A stretch of 64,000 nt of DNA. Origin: Mangifera indica (Eukaryota > Streptophyta > Magnoliopsida > Sapindales > Anacardiaceae). The stretch is taken from positions 14,382,668 to 14,446,667 of the forward strand of contig NC_058140.1 of NCBI RefSeq assembly GCF_011075055.1, written 5' to 3'. The notes below the pieces were generated by a model. It had not been told where the DNA came from, did no database searches, and worked only from the letters and a program-made list of their open reading frames with translations. This document shows, piece after piece, positions 12,615 through 25,599 of this stretch. Every line of letters starts with the position of its first letter. Position 1 is the first letter of the stretch. Position numbers and translations under genes: made by a program.

Positions 12615-14436
12615 TATTATCCTGTTTCTTGTCTTAAATATTGTTTTGCGGTAACTCTTCTTTCATCAAATTTGGGAAAATACTATTTAAATTTTAATTC
12701 AATGGTATCTTATGATTAGTTATGTAAGAAAAGGCATAGGTTCCTAAATAACGGGCTAAACTATTTTTTTAAAATGTCTTTGATTTCTTTTATTGCTTAA
12801 ACAAAATTAAACTTAATTATATTGTTACTTTCATTTATTTTCATCTTTTTACATGAGATCGTGTCTCTCATTTTATATACTTCTCATTAAAGTAAATTTT
12901 TATATCAATAATTTAATGTTAATGTCCATGATAACATACATAAAAAAGGTATTTTCTCTTCATGTATAAAATATAACTCGCATTGAGCAAGTTAAGATGT
13001 CAATATTTGATGTATAGATAATATAATTTATTTTCTAAAAATATTATTTTTTAATATATGAAACCTAAATCATGTCAGGTATGCTAATCTATTTATATGT
13101 GATATACAGAGTGTAATTTATTTTGAGAAGATATTATTTATCAACGTGTAAAGTATAACTTATCAACTTGTAAATTGCCCAAATATAATCTCTCAGTGTG
13201 CAAAACTTAGCTCATTCTAAAGAGGTGTTGACACTTAATATGTCGAATATAACCCACTTTAAGTACGTCAAGGTTTTGTAAACTATAGGGGTTACGAATC
13301 AATTAAAAAAAATTAGATTTTTAAAGGTATTATGGTCAATTCAGCAGCGTACAAGAGTATTTGTTTAGAACAGTACAGTAGTAGAGTGCCAGTGTGGAAC
13401 ACAGTATCTTCACGGACGCGCAACTGTCACGCCATACGGCACGGAACGCGGTTCAGCAAAGACGGACGCGTGGTTGTTTAAAGACCTTTACTATTTAGAA
13501 TGAGATAACCGACACGAATTTTTTTGTGTTGATCATCGCATAAAGCCGTCAATTAGTTGGGCTTGGGCATTTGTGTTGGACGCAATGTGGATACAGCTAA
13601 ACTTGGTCGTCACAGCACGTGGCGGTTGAACGTACATGCTTCAGAATTCTAGTGGATGCTGCTACTTGTGTGTTAAGGAAGGTTGCAGTTATCTTTTAAT
13701 CAAATGTTACGTGTACTTGATTAGGTGACTTAATTGTGATCCATTAGATGTAATCCCTTGCATAATATTTATATCCATATAATAAATTAGTAATATTATG
13801 TTTATGTATGTTAATTTTGAATAAAAAATAAATATATAATTATATATATATAAGTTCAATTATCACCTAAAAACTATTTAATTACTCTCAATTGTCACTA
13901 AAATAATTATTTTATAATTAAGTTAGATCGATTAATCATGAATGAATCTAGATTTAATATTATTTAATCATATTAAAATACATATTAAATATATATCAAT
14001 TTATATATTTAAATAAATACTTATAATTTTTATCGATAATATATTATTTAATTAATATATGAGAATATAGGGTAAGCTCAATCAAACTATCTAAAGGTAT
14101 ATATTGCCACATATTCATTAAATTTGTTCCATTCATCCATCAATTTCATATCTTATAAACAATTTTTTTTATTATTAGATTAATGTTATATATACAAAAA
14201 CAAATTTTATTATTAATCATACATCAATTTCAGCGCCATGACACCTGCAGATAAGAGAAATCCATGCCGTGTCCGTCAGTTTATTGCGTTGGCTTAGATC
14301 GAATAAACCTAGAAACTGAAATCTTTCGTATTCAAATTGCTGTATGTATAAAAAGTTTATGACTCTGTGCGTGCATCTGTTAAATTAATCAAAATCAAAT
14401 GGTATTTGACAAGTAAAGGCAGCGGCGACGTTTGAG

Positions 14437-14598
14437 ATGGCGTCATACAAGATTCAGCCAATGCCCGAGTGCTTCATCATCAATGAGGCTGCATATTTAT
14501 CAGGTCGGTTCCGCAGCCTTAGCGTCAAAGTTGGAGTCTTTTCTTGGGCTCGTGTTATTCTATTAGTGATAAAGAAGAAAGTGAACTCCTACAAGTAA
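14437..14598 (+). CDS. Possible small ORF, unrecognised (53 codons)
   Basis: An ATG-started frame (MASYKIQPMPECFIINEAAY...) ending in TAA. It has a hydrophobic stretch near residues 38-45 followed by lysines. I do not recognise the product, and no splice partner is evident. It could be chance. Listed because it lies alone in a long gene-free stretch with moderate GC content. Confidence 0.12.
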   Translation: MASYKIQPMPECFIINEAAYLSGRFRSLSVKVGVFSWARVILLVIKKKVNSYK

Positions 14599-15407
14599 TA
14601 GCGATGAAGTCATGCTCACATAAATTACAGCAAGGAAAGGAAGTATAGTGGAAGATTCAAGAACCTTGGGATGATTTGTTATTGTTAGTTGAGAGGTTAA
14701 TTAAGACTTGAAATGTCAACGTGTTCACTTCAGTTCACCCACATGTATGGAATATGGGTTTATGTCCAGTCTCTTAACAACTGATTTGTTGGCTTATTTA
14801 GTTGCTCTAAACTTCTAGACGCAGACAGAGGGTCCTTGTGTGGTATTGATTAATCTAGATAACCATCTATCTCTATTACAATTTCATTGAATTTGTTAGA
14901 ACTTGACAAAATTGCAGTTTGTGCTTGAAGAGGAAGTTAACTTGACCAGTAAGCTTTGCCATAAAGGGAGCCAGCTGGATTTTTGACTACTGAAAATGTA
15001 AAAACGGAAATTTGGTTCGGCCCAGGCCCAGTGGACCAAGTTCAGCTGGGGGGCTCTTGTTAGGCTTGCTTGCTCGTATAAGTCCATACATTTGGGCTGG
15101 CCTATCGTTTGATGAACATTTTGTTTAAAAATACCACTTTATTATAAATTTACTTAAAAAGATAAAAAATACAAAAATTGACCTAAAAATCCTTAATATT
15201 TGTGGCCTTTATGAAACCAAAAAATATGTAAATAAAATAATTTTTATTGTAAATCTGCATCACTTCGATGGCCAAATTTAAGGAGGGTGGGAAATCAATT
15301 TTTTCAAACCTAAAGGGTGAATGTTCTTTCATTAAACCTTCTGTGGGAAATATTTTTTACTTTCACATTTTTCCAAACTGAAAACCTGAGTCAATTTTGT
15401 CTTTTTG

Positions 15408-18400
15408 ATGGCAACCTCTCTGTTTTGTCCACCTTCATCGCTTGCCAAAGAGCTACCGGGTCCCACACCCGCTCTTCCCAAATCTTCGTTTCTCTCCGAC
15501 GGCAAGCTCTTTAAATTCACGCCCTCTTCAAGAACAAAACACAGAGTTGAAAGATGCTACATCACTCCCCGTGCCGAGTCTCTGAACCACATTCCCAGGC
15601 AGTTCAGGGAACAAAATCTCAAAGATGGATGTTAGTTTTAAATTAGCCACCTCTTCTTTTTTGCATTCCCTCTTGTTTATTTCACCAATTCTTCGTTTGT
15701 TTATTCAAAGAACACATTTTTATTAGTGACATGCAGTCTAATTCATTTATCATATTTTAATTTAGGATTTGAATTGAACATATGCTAATTCAATCGTAGT
15801 AGATAGAAAAAATACTTCGGGTTTCTTTAATTCAATATTATTTTATGTATGTGTAAGAAGAAGATATAATATACCTAGATGGTGAATGATTAGCCTAAAT
15901 ATTGGAGTAAGAATTTTAGTAACTGTAGAAATTCAAATCATTGATAGTGTTTTGGAGAGCAATTTGAGCATGATAGTGATCAAAGTTGGTGGCTTTCGTA
16001 AGAGGATAATCTTATGAGCATACTAGTGTGGGAGATCAAAATTAAGTTCTTTTTTTTTTTTTTTTTTTTGTATTTTTGCAGTGAGGTTGATATATTTTTC
16101 AAATTAGAACTATGTCATTAATCAGTTCACTAATAGTTGGAACTTTAACATTGGAATTTGAAATACGATGTCCATATAAACTAGGTTTTGACATCCTACT
16201 AAATTAAATATTAACCATTTGAAAGCTTTAGTGAGTACTTTTCCTGTAATTAGGTTTATGATGTTTTACATTGTCTAAGAAGTTTGACCATTAATAACCC
16301 CATTTAGCTCAGTCCCAAAGATTGCAGTTTAGTGGATATTATATGATGGATTTTGGTTTATCTGCTCCATAAACTATTTCAACTTAACTTTGGATCTTTA
16401 AGTATTTTTTAATATGCAAAATATGGGATTTGGGAGCAATTTCTTTGTGCTCATTTAGACACCATTTTTTCTGAGTGATAGAAAAATGGCTTTTCGTATT
16501 AGAACGTGTGAGCATTATTGTTAATTAATCATATTTTTATTTTTCTGAATTTTCTAATTGACTTCCAATGTGTATCTCAAAGAAAGATAAATTCAACTAA
16601 TTACTCTTATTTTTTACTTCTTTCTTGCAGTGATGGACAACTTCAAGAATGTTCCTCAGTATCTCTATGGTCTTAGTGCTTCACAGATGGACATGTTCAT
16701 GACAGAAGATAACCCTGTATGCAGACAATCTGAAAGAGTAACTGAGGTTCTTTCTTCTTACATGCTTTTTGAAAAATTTGAGTGGATTAATGATGATATA
16801 AAACAAGCAAAAACTATTACTTGTTAATTGCTGGTTTAAACAATTTCTTACAGGAAAACATTTCTTCTGCCCAAAACTATTTGAATAATGGGGGTATGTG
16901 GAGTCTGTCTGGCATGAATGATAGGGGTCCTTCAAAGTATAGTATGAGTGTAAGTATGTATCGCGGAGGGGCCAGAGGACATGGAAGACCCAGAACTGCA
17001 CCTCCTGATTTACCTTCTTTGCTACTAGATGCTCGGATATGCTATTTGGGAATGCCGGTGAGTCTTTTTACGATGTTGCATCACCATCTACCTACAGGCT
17101 AAATATTTGTATACTACGTTACTACCTCTTGCCTGTTTAATTCTGTATACCATTCTGGTATTTTCCTCATTAATGTTGCAGATTGTACCTGCAGTGACTG
17201 AGCTTCTGGTTGCTCAGTTTATGTGGCTGGATTTTGATAATGCTACAAAGCCTATATATTTATACATAAATTCTTCTGGGACACAGGTTTGTGTTGGAAG
17301 CTCCTACTATTTATTTATTTATTTTCCTCCTACATGATATGCTGGTTTGGAATCAACAGTCATAGCTTGCTGGAACTGCATTCAGTTTCTGCTAATCATT
17401 TGTTAATATGGTTTTGTCATGCAATTTAGAATGAGAAGAAGGAAACTGTGGGATCTGAAACTGAGGCATATGCTATAGCTGACGCCATGGCTGTAAGTAT
17501 ATTTATAAATCACATTTCTATGACTGTCTTCATCTGTTTAAGGAATGCCTATCTTTGGTCATTATATATGATAATATTTGTCAACAATTTTCACTCAAAG
17601 TTCAGTGTGAATCCTTTTAATATGTTACCATAATATTAAAAGAACAGCTCTTTTACGGTCCAATTTCTGTACGATGGTTTTAGATTACATTTTTTTTCCA
17701 GTGATCCGACCTGCTTTTGTGTAACCTCTGTAATTTTCTTTTATTTTTTGGAAGTATTGCAAATCAGACGTCTACACTGTGAACTGTGGCATGGCTTATG
17801 GTCAAGCAGCAATGCTTCTATCTCTTGGGACAAATGGTTATCGTGCTCTACAGCCAAATTCCTCAAGTATTATTCAACCTCCTGTTAAGTTTTATAGAAT
17901 AGCATGGTTTTGTTGCAAATAATTCTAATGCTGTAGAAACTTCTGTGGCTGACACTACTTCCATCTTTTACTTCATTTGGGTCAAAGAACATGATTGAGA
18001 ATCAACTTTGGCTTTGTCATATCTTATCTATGATTCCTTCATATAACTTATCATCAATCAAATGCTCTACCATTTGACTGATATAATAATGACTGCAACC
18101 GAAAGAATTTTGGAAATGATTGGTGACATTGAAATGTGTAACTACAGATTTAATGAGATTTTTAATGGTTATGCTAGATTAGAATATTGGAGAGAGTAAT
18201 GAACTGCTGGAGGAAGTTTGAGTATTAGTAAGCTATTTTGTCGGTTGCATACGCAATTGACGTTTTGCTCTTTACTTCAGTTCCTTCAAAGACCTTAATT
18301 TTAAGTTTTGGAAAGCATTTATTCTCAATTCAATGGACCCACCTCAGCAGATCACAAATGACTTTGTATGTGGAGCAAGCTTAGACCCATTCAGTACCAG

Positions 18401-19414
18401 CATTGAGGATATTACATGCAACTCTCTGATATAAGTTATGTAGTTAATAAATTGCTTTTGTGCATTGTTTGCATTGTTGAATAGCATTATTAGTTATTTT
18501 CTTATTTTTCTTGGAAGTAAATGTGGTGCATTAATCAATATGCTGATCAAAACATGCATTATCTTGTGAAGCATTTTTTTGCAAAACTTTTACTTATTTT
18601 TCCTTAAGATTTATCACAATGGTGCCACTTATATTTGAAGAACCAGAAAATTGGGTTTTGTTTTTCCACCCTCTGAATCTATTTCCTTTCTCCAAAACCC
18701 TTGAATTTTGTTTCCGTCTTGAAGAGCGCTTATATTTGATCCCAACCTTTCCTGAGATGGTAAACTTATGATAGACTATTGGTTCAGTGAACAGTTGTAC
18801 TGCTCGGTCAGTTTTAGGGTACTTGAAGAACTGAGTCATGCTTTTTGTTTCACATAGCTTCTTATCATTTTTTGTTGAATTGCAGGAAAACTCCACTTGC
18901 TTACTCTTTTTGTTGAATTGCAGCGAAACTTTACTTACCTAAAGTCAACAGGTCAAGCGGGTCTGTCATTGATATGTGGATTAAGGTGCCCACTCTCTTT
19001 CTGTATCTCTTGTTCTATCTTTCTTTGAGCTTCATTCTAAACATGATTGCATATAGGCCAAAGAGCTAGACGCCAACACGGAATACTACATTGAGCTGTT
19101 AGCAAAAGGAACAGGGAAATCCAAGGACGAAATTGCTAGGGACATCCAGCGACCTAAATATCTACAAGCACAAGAAGCAATGGATTATGGCATCGCAGAC
19201 AAGTTAATCAATGCAAGGGATACAGCTTTTGAAAAACGGGTACTGTTTTCGCTGTTTCATTGTCAGGCTGATTATTTTTTATGCCTCATGCCCTGTTTCC
19301 ACTTATAAACAAGTTCTCTGTAATCAGGATTACGATAAGCTTCTTGCTCAGTCAAAAGCAATGAGAGCAGGAGGAGGGGCAGGTCCACAAGCAGCTCCTT
19401 CCGCGTTTAGGTGA
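15408..19414 (+). CDS. CLPR1: CLPR1, non-catalytic subunit of the plastid ClpPR protease core
   Basis: Nine exons: 15408-15630, 16631-16746, 16854-17057, 17182-17286, 17430-17492, 17755-17866, 18924-18985, 19057-19239 and 19328-19414. They join in frame to 384 residues, close to Arabidopsis CLPR1 (387 as I recall). The Ser/Thr-rich N-terminus looks like a chloroplast transit peptide. The ClpP fold is evident (RTAPPDLPSLLLDARICYLG, PIYLYINSSGTQ, AYGQAAMLLSLG). The catalytic serine expected after GQAA is replaced, and the histidine region reads RALQPNSS, so the subunit should be structural, as known for ClpR. It builds the heptameric R-ring with ClpP1 in the stroma. The last intron 6 acceptor is duplicated in tandem (see finding). 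The 3' end converges on BUB3, 577 bp away. Confidence 0.95.
18870..18923 (+). promoter_or_regulatory. Tandemly duplicated splice acceptor before CLPR1 exon 7
   Basis: TTTGTTGAATTGCAG occurs twice, with AG at 18884-18885 and at 18922-18923, 38 bp apart, and the following bases are also similar. Only the second acceptor keeps the reading frame (A plus CG gives Thr, then KLYLPKVNRSSG). The first would shift the frame and reach TGA within about a dozen codons. Confidence 0.8.
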
Positions 19415-19535
19415 CGGTTCACAAGATGCTGAAGATACAATTTAGTCGTGAATATGTAGAAAAGACTGACAAAATACAGAATTTACTGAGGTTGATAAAA
19501 TTTTCTGAATTAAATAGTTGGATTTCTTTAATTTT

Positions 19536-19589
19536 ATTTCAATTCAAGGCAGCTCAGAATTCATTTCAATTCAAGGCAGCTCAGAATTC
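19536..19589 (+). repeat. Perfect 27-bp tandem duplication in the CLPR1 3' flank
   Basis: Two adjoining identical 27-bp units (19536-19562, 19563-19589), each holding AATTCAAGGCAGCTCAGAATT. They lie about 120 bases after the CLPR1 stop, so probably within its 3' UTR. Confidence 0.85.
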
Positions 19590-19991
19590 ACGTCTATTGG
19601 ACGAAATTTAGATCTGGGTAACAGACAAATTTTAACAATGTAAAGATGATTTCAATCCTCATGTCGTTATCACCATTTCAGTGAGATAAACCAGAAACGT
19701 AGTACAAGCACAAGCCTAACACAATGAATCTCAATCTAGAATGAAACAAATCTAGTTGAAATTTTAATGCTTACATTCAAAACAAAACAATTTCGTTGCA
19801 AGACTATGCTATGAAGATTGGTTCACAGGCCCCAAAAAAAAAAAAAAAGGAAATTGCAAAATATGTTACAAAAACTCTTTTCAGATAAAATTTTGACACG
19901 CTTCATCAGAAGAAAATGAAGCCTTCCAGAGGATGCTTAAAAGATTCCATATTTAAAAACGCTTGAACAAACATGGATCTTAAACAAAAAA

Positions 19992-22900
19992 TTATGCTGG
20001 AGGGTTTGGGAACACTTTTGGCTTAGGCTTGACTTCTATTTCATTTATACTGCGCACAAATATTGCATCTGGTTCATGTCTGCAAAAAGAACAAACACAT
20101 TTTAGGCTTTAGCTAACGTTAGAATTAGTAAGAGAGTCATGTCTTACGGTTTATCTCCCTCTTCAAACGTGTAACTTGATGCCACAGCCAAAAGACGACC
20201 ATCTCTGCTAAATGAGAGTGCTGCAATGCTTGATGGATATTTTGAGTACTGCAGAAAAATAGCGTGATGATAATTATAATAAGCAATATTTTCCAAAGAT
20301 GAAACCATCCCAAACATTTACAAAACACCCAAACTGTTTACCTGATATAGCCGCTTTTTGTTGTTCCCATCCCACACATTCACAAAACCATCACAACCTC
20401 CAGTAGCAAAGGTACCATAACTGCAGTTTAATTACAAAGCAAGTATGAAAAGTTTTGTATGTGAGAAGAAGACACCACTATGACTATTTTCAAACCCATA
20501 ATTTAAAGTTATACAAATATGCTGATTTTATAAACAATTTATTTCTGAAGTCTTGGCTCTGGGGTCAGCTCATATGTGTAAAAAACTCACTAGACTGTAT
20601 CAATAAATTTCAGCTTTTCCAACTTATAAACAAGAAAAAAAAAATAAAACTGATATTTTTAAGGACTTCACATTTAAATTCACAAAAATGCACATTTCAG
20701 AATTCAGTTACACCAAGTTATCTACATGTTTTCAGATATTCTCAAAGAGAAAGTTCGGGAATGTACAGTGCCAGTGGTTCTTGGCTTCCATTCCTAAGTT
20801 GATTTAATATTGAGTTAATTAATGGGCAACAGACCAATATGTACCGTTAGTCACTTGATTTGAAACATCCTACAAAATTCTTGCTCAACATCAATTTTAA
20901 TGAGACAAGGATCTTCCACAAAAATATAAAATGACCTGGTATCTTAACTTCTGGCATCTCATCTCTATGTTATTTTATCAACAAAACTTTAAAACTTACA
21001 TCGGGTGAAATGCAATGGCATTTACTGGATAAACAATGTCTCTTCCAGCCTCTGATTTTCGGTGACACTTGAATGCATATCTGTGCAGCATAAAGAATCA
21101 TAAATATGCAGCTAAACAACAGATGAAAAAACACTGTGGCCATCGCCTTGAGTAAAGCATCGCTTAAGTTGCTTGAGGCGCGCCTTTGACAACTATGCAC
21201 TGTGCATTAACAAGTACAAGCATACATGGATCTTTGTCCAATAATGTACCGATAAAAGGAGAAGACCATATCATGACTTGTATCCAGTCAATGACGTTGG
21301 TACACATCACCTCAGAGAATGTCTATTGTAATTAAACTAAGACAGTATTAATAACAAACCATAGAAAGATGAAGAAACTCCAAATTTTCTGAGAAGCTGA
21401 AAGAAGTCACTTACACTTCTGTTTAAGATACCTTTGTTTTAAAATATGAAAAAGAAGAATATTCGAGGGCTCAATTCAGCAAGAGCAAAACAAGAACCAA
21501 CAATTACCTCTGTCATTTGTGCAACAGAACTAAAGATAAATGTGAACACTGCAAAGAGCAATCAATTCTATATCGTATAAGAAAATGTATACACATACTT
21601 TTTGGCTTGACTAGCTTCTGAGAGATCAAAAAATTCCATTGCAACCCGTCCTTCAACAGAACTAAGAGCATATCCTGCATGCAGTTATGTGGATGAATAA
21701 ATATAATGTCCGATGGAAGGAAACTAAGGGAAAGAATTAATCATAGGGACAACAATAATTAGATTACTAGCAATAATTTGATATGGTAAGTCATCATGAT
21801 GATTAAGGAGTAATTTGTACCTGTTCCATTAGGATAACAGCGCACACATCTGGTCTGATACTTTAAAGAAGATTCCCTCCTCTGCTCAGGTTGAGACATA
21901 TTTCGCAAATCATAGACATTTACATGTCTTCCTGCAGTTGCCACAACTAGACGATTTCCAACAAGGGATAAAGAGTAAACACGCTCAGGTTGTGGGTACA
22001 TTCCAACAAGAGTGCGCTCCTGGCCACTTGCACCTCTAGGATCCCAACACTTGAGAGTTTTGTCCCAACTACCAGTAATCACTTGCCCTGTAAGCAATCC
22101 AAATAAAGAAGGAAATACTACATGCTGAGAATTTTCCACACAGAAAAACAGAAGATTAATCCTTCTCCAATCCTAAACATTCAATCTGTGAATGAAACAA
22201 ATCTGTCCAACTTATGAAGGAAAAAAACATTAAAGGATATAATGTTAGTGACATCTCCAAACTGACTCTGAATAATGATTAACAATAACCATCTGATACA
22301 ATAAAGCATCCATAATTTTACATTTTTATATTGCTCAACTATTAAAACATAAATGTAGTGGCTCTTCAAATTCCACAGACCACAGCTACACCTGTATGCA
22401 TATCAGTATGTTACAAGAGTTAATTAAAAATGCATACTATTATAAGCCCATAGTTTGAAAATATCAAGTTTTTCTATAGTTTAAGAAACAATCCAAAAGA
22501 AATCACCTAATTTATCAAAAGCATCAGTCACCCAAATCACCATAGAGCACCATTAAGAAGTGGAGCAAATTAAATAATAAAGGGAGCTTGTAAGTTGTGA
22601 ATGATAACTGACCTGCCGCATAAGAGTACTCAACACAACGAACAGGTGCATCATGCCTTCCCAAGATATCCTCTTTGCCATGGTTGAAAACTAGCCTGAA
22701 ACATTTACCTCAATCTTAAGCTTGATGAAATGCTCCAAAGATGTAATTGATACAACATGATTCAAAAATTCAGAGAGCATACATGTGTCTCATACAAGAC
22801 CAGGGGTATGAGTGCAATCAGATTCAGTTGAGTAACCATCTTATATTTATGGGTATCAATTAGTAATAAGAAATTGCAACCAATCATAAGCAAATAAAAA

Positions 22901-24685
22901 CAAATTATCTAAACATTCACTCAAACAACCATCAGGAGCAAGAGATCAGCAAATGATTTATCGAAACCAAAGAAAAAAAAAAAGTAATCATATGTGATGA
23001 GAAGAGGGAAGAAGAGGAGAGATGCAAACTAACTTCCACAGTTCAAAAGAACATGTGTAACCAAAGAACAGGCCATATTATAATAGTTGTTGATTCAATT
23101 ACTGAGTAAAACGAACCAGGCACTTTAGTATATTTGAATGTATCTACAAGTTTCTTCAATATTTCTTTGACTGAGATAGCAAGAATGTTTTCGGTTCATT
23201 GCCCTCAAAATCTTTGTCAAGGAAACAAGGGGCCAATGAAAGATTAGGGAATTTTACATTTAAAGATAGACCTGGCGAAGTGGTGAAATGCAACAACGTC
23301 AGGTAAGACTCTTATCATCGTCTCTCATACACATTCAAGTCACTTCATATCTTTATTACTCGTAAAGATCTGACACCATTTTCAATAGTGTTACACTGTT
23401 GATAGATCCATAAAATAAGCATTGTGATACCAATGTACCTTGGCATTGTTTACTTTCTCCCTTCTATAATGCTAATCTCCATGTCCTTTGAAAGTATTGT
23501 CAAAGTACTACTGTGTTCCTCCACTTAACATCCCACCTTCTACAGGGAAGAGAATGAAAAATGGACAAAGCAAGCTATAAGCATAGTGGTACAAAACAGG
23601 TAGAGCTTTGTCTTCCTTTTAAATTCCCTTATAACCACATAGAGTGCATAATATTTGCACCTTTCACAAATATGGATCCAATCTTAAACTTCTTAATATA
23701 ATATTAACAAATCCAACCTAAAAGCTTAAGCCCATAGTAAAACATTACCTATCATATAACTAGCCTTGACAAATTTGTAGAGTTCATTAGTCTGGGACTC
23801 TGACATGCAAGACATAGAAATGAACATAAAATAGTTTCCACTTTAAAAGATAGAAAACAAAATACATTCTTTCCTCTTCTTTTCTTCTCTCAGACAAACA
23901 ATTAATTAAAGTATGTAACACAAATTAAAATGTTAAACTCCAAAAGAAGATGTATAATCAGTGATTTTAAAGGAAAAAATTCATTGAGTTTCCTGAAGAT
24001 TTAGCCAAATCACAAGCGGAGCTCATCACTTTAAAATTGGTCAAAAACTACTCAAATTTTCCTAAAATTTACTAGAAATATCCCCTGCCTACTTGTTTGT
24101 ATTTAGATCAAATATTAACCTCAACAGAGGCAAATGCAATTTATCTTAATGGAAAATCAGTTCACAACAATAAACAAAACAATAGTTCAAATATATCTTA
24201 AAATAATAATCATTCGAACTCTTTCAGCAGTCCTGCAACTATTGAAGTGATAAAAAGTGAAAATTGGAAGTTTTTATAACATATTTATTATGAGTTGCAT
24301 GAACTCTTGGTCGGACATCAATGTGAAAAAAAGAGAAGACTAACCTTCTGACAGTATGGTCGGCGCCGGCACTGAAGCCAGAGGAATCATCGTGGAAGCA
24401 GCAATCAAGGACAGGCCCGCCATGCATGAACTCTCCGCGCAGAACATTTGCGCTAGCGTCGTACAGTCTCACACTCTGTATTACCGATCAAACAAACTCA
24501 CTCTAATTTCAATTAAATTTATAAATAAATATTGAGGTTAGAGGTAGGTAAGCGAGCTGTACCTTATCCCATGAGGAGACGAGCAGGTGATCGCTGTGGT
24601 TGGAGAAACGAAGATTGGAGATCCCGTCGGAAGGCGGGTTGGCAAGCTCGCGACCGGAGATAGGAGGCGGCTGGACAGCTGTCAT
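19992..24685 (-). CDS. BUB3: Mitotic checkpoint WD40 protein BUB3
   Basis: Nine exons on the minus strand: 24563-24685, 24345-24475, 22613-22695, 21821-22087, 21599-21674, 21000-21080, 20342-20420, 20148-20248 and 19992-20079. They join in frame to 342 residues; Arabidopsis BUB3.1 is about 340. The start is [22 protein letters not shown]40 blades carry clear family signatures: [65 protein letters not shown]. The C-terminus ends [17 protein letters not shown]3 is a seven-bladed propeller that recruits checkpoint proteins to kinetochores; in plants it also works at the phragmoplast. Intron 2 is about 1.65 kb. The gene converges with CLPR1. No frame breaks seen. Confidence 0.95.
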
Positions 24686-25599
24686 CGCCTAAATGGTTTG
24701 GAAATGCCAACAGAGAGAGCTGCTAGGGTTGTGCCGCGACAGCGAGCGCCAGAGAAGAGAGAGAGAGAGGGAAGGAGATTTGAAATGAAGAAGGGAGTGA
24801 GTTACTCTTATCGCTTGTGACGCTTATCTTTTCTTGTTTTTTTATTCAAAAAAATTTGAATTCAGAATGCCAAACCTTAAAGAGAGAATGAGGGAAAGCT
24901 TAAGTTTTGGGCTCTTTCGGCTTCCGGTGGGTTAGAGAATTTATATTTAAAACAAATCACTTTGCTATGAGATATAATAATGATTTTTTTATTTATGATA
25001 AATGATTTCCCGACCATAATAAGTTTAATTTAGGATACTTAATTAAAATAATCAAAATTTAAAAAGTTTATAAGAAATTAATCAATTTTTTATGGGTTAT
25101 ACAAATATAATTAAAACCCAAATTTGAATATCAAAATACTCTCATCTATTTTTATATAATCTTTTAAGGTTTTATACAAAATCATTTCGACCAAATCTTA
25201 CACATTTGAAATTTCTCAATTTCATATTTTCCTTCAACATTGGTGAAACTTATTATACGTTATATTTATATATTTAGTAATGAAATTTCTAAGAAATATA
25301 TAAACAAAAAGATTGGTATAGTATTAAACTGTTATTTAATCAAATGTGGATAAATTGATATTTTATGGGATACGAAAGTAAATTAATATTCTATAGTAAA
25401 ATTATATTTTTCTATATTTGTTTTTAATTGTTTTAATATTATATTTGAACATTTAATTATGAAAATTTAGTTAGTTTTGTTACAAAATATAGGACCATAC
25501 CATATAGATCACACATACCAGTCAAATATCCAATAAAGGGCTGAGCTCATAAAAATCAAACTTTCCAACAAGAATGCCACAATTGCACAAGAGTGGAGT
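24686..25599. other. BUB3 promoter side and AT-rich intergenic DNA
   Basis: The right flank of BUB3 starts with a GC-richer leader containing a GA run near 24760-24780 (read as CT-rich on the gene strand). It then becomes AT-rich, with no gene or clear repeat from about 24950 to 25600. Confidence 0.4.

Larger units (their letters stand above)
12198..15407. other. Intergenic DNA and CLPR1 promoter
   Basis: No confident gene. A 50-bp imperfect tandem repeat sits at 12513-12614. A 53-codon open frame at 14437-14598 begins MASYKIQPMPE and has no recognisable family. Parts around 13800-14060 are very AT-rich. A scrap of the GGTGGGAAAT Mutator-type terminus lies near 15280-15350, just upstream of CLPR1. 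Confidence 0.4.
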
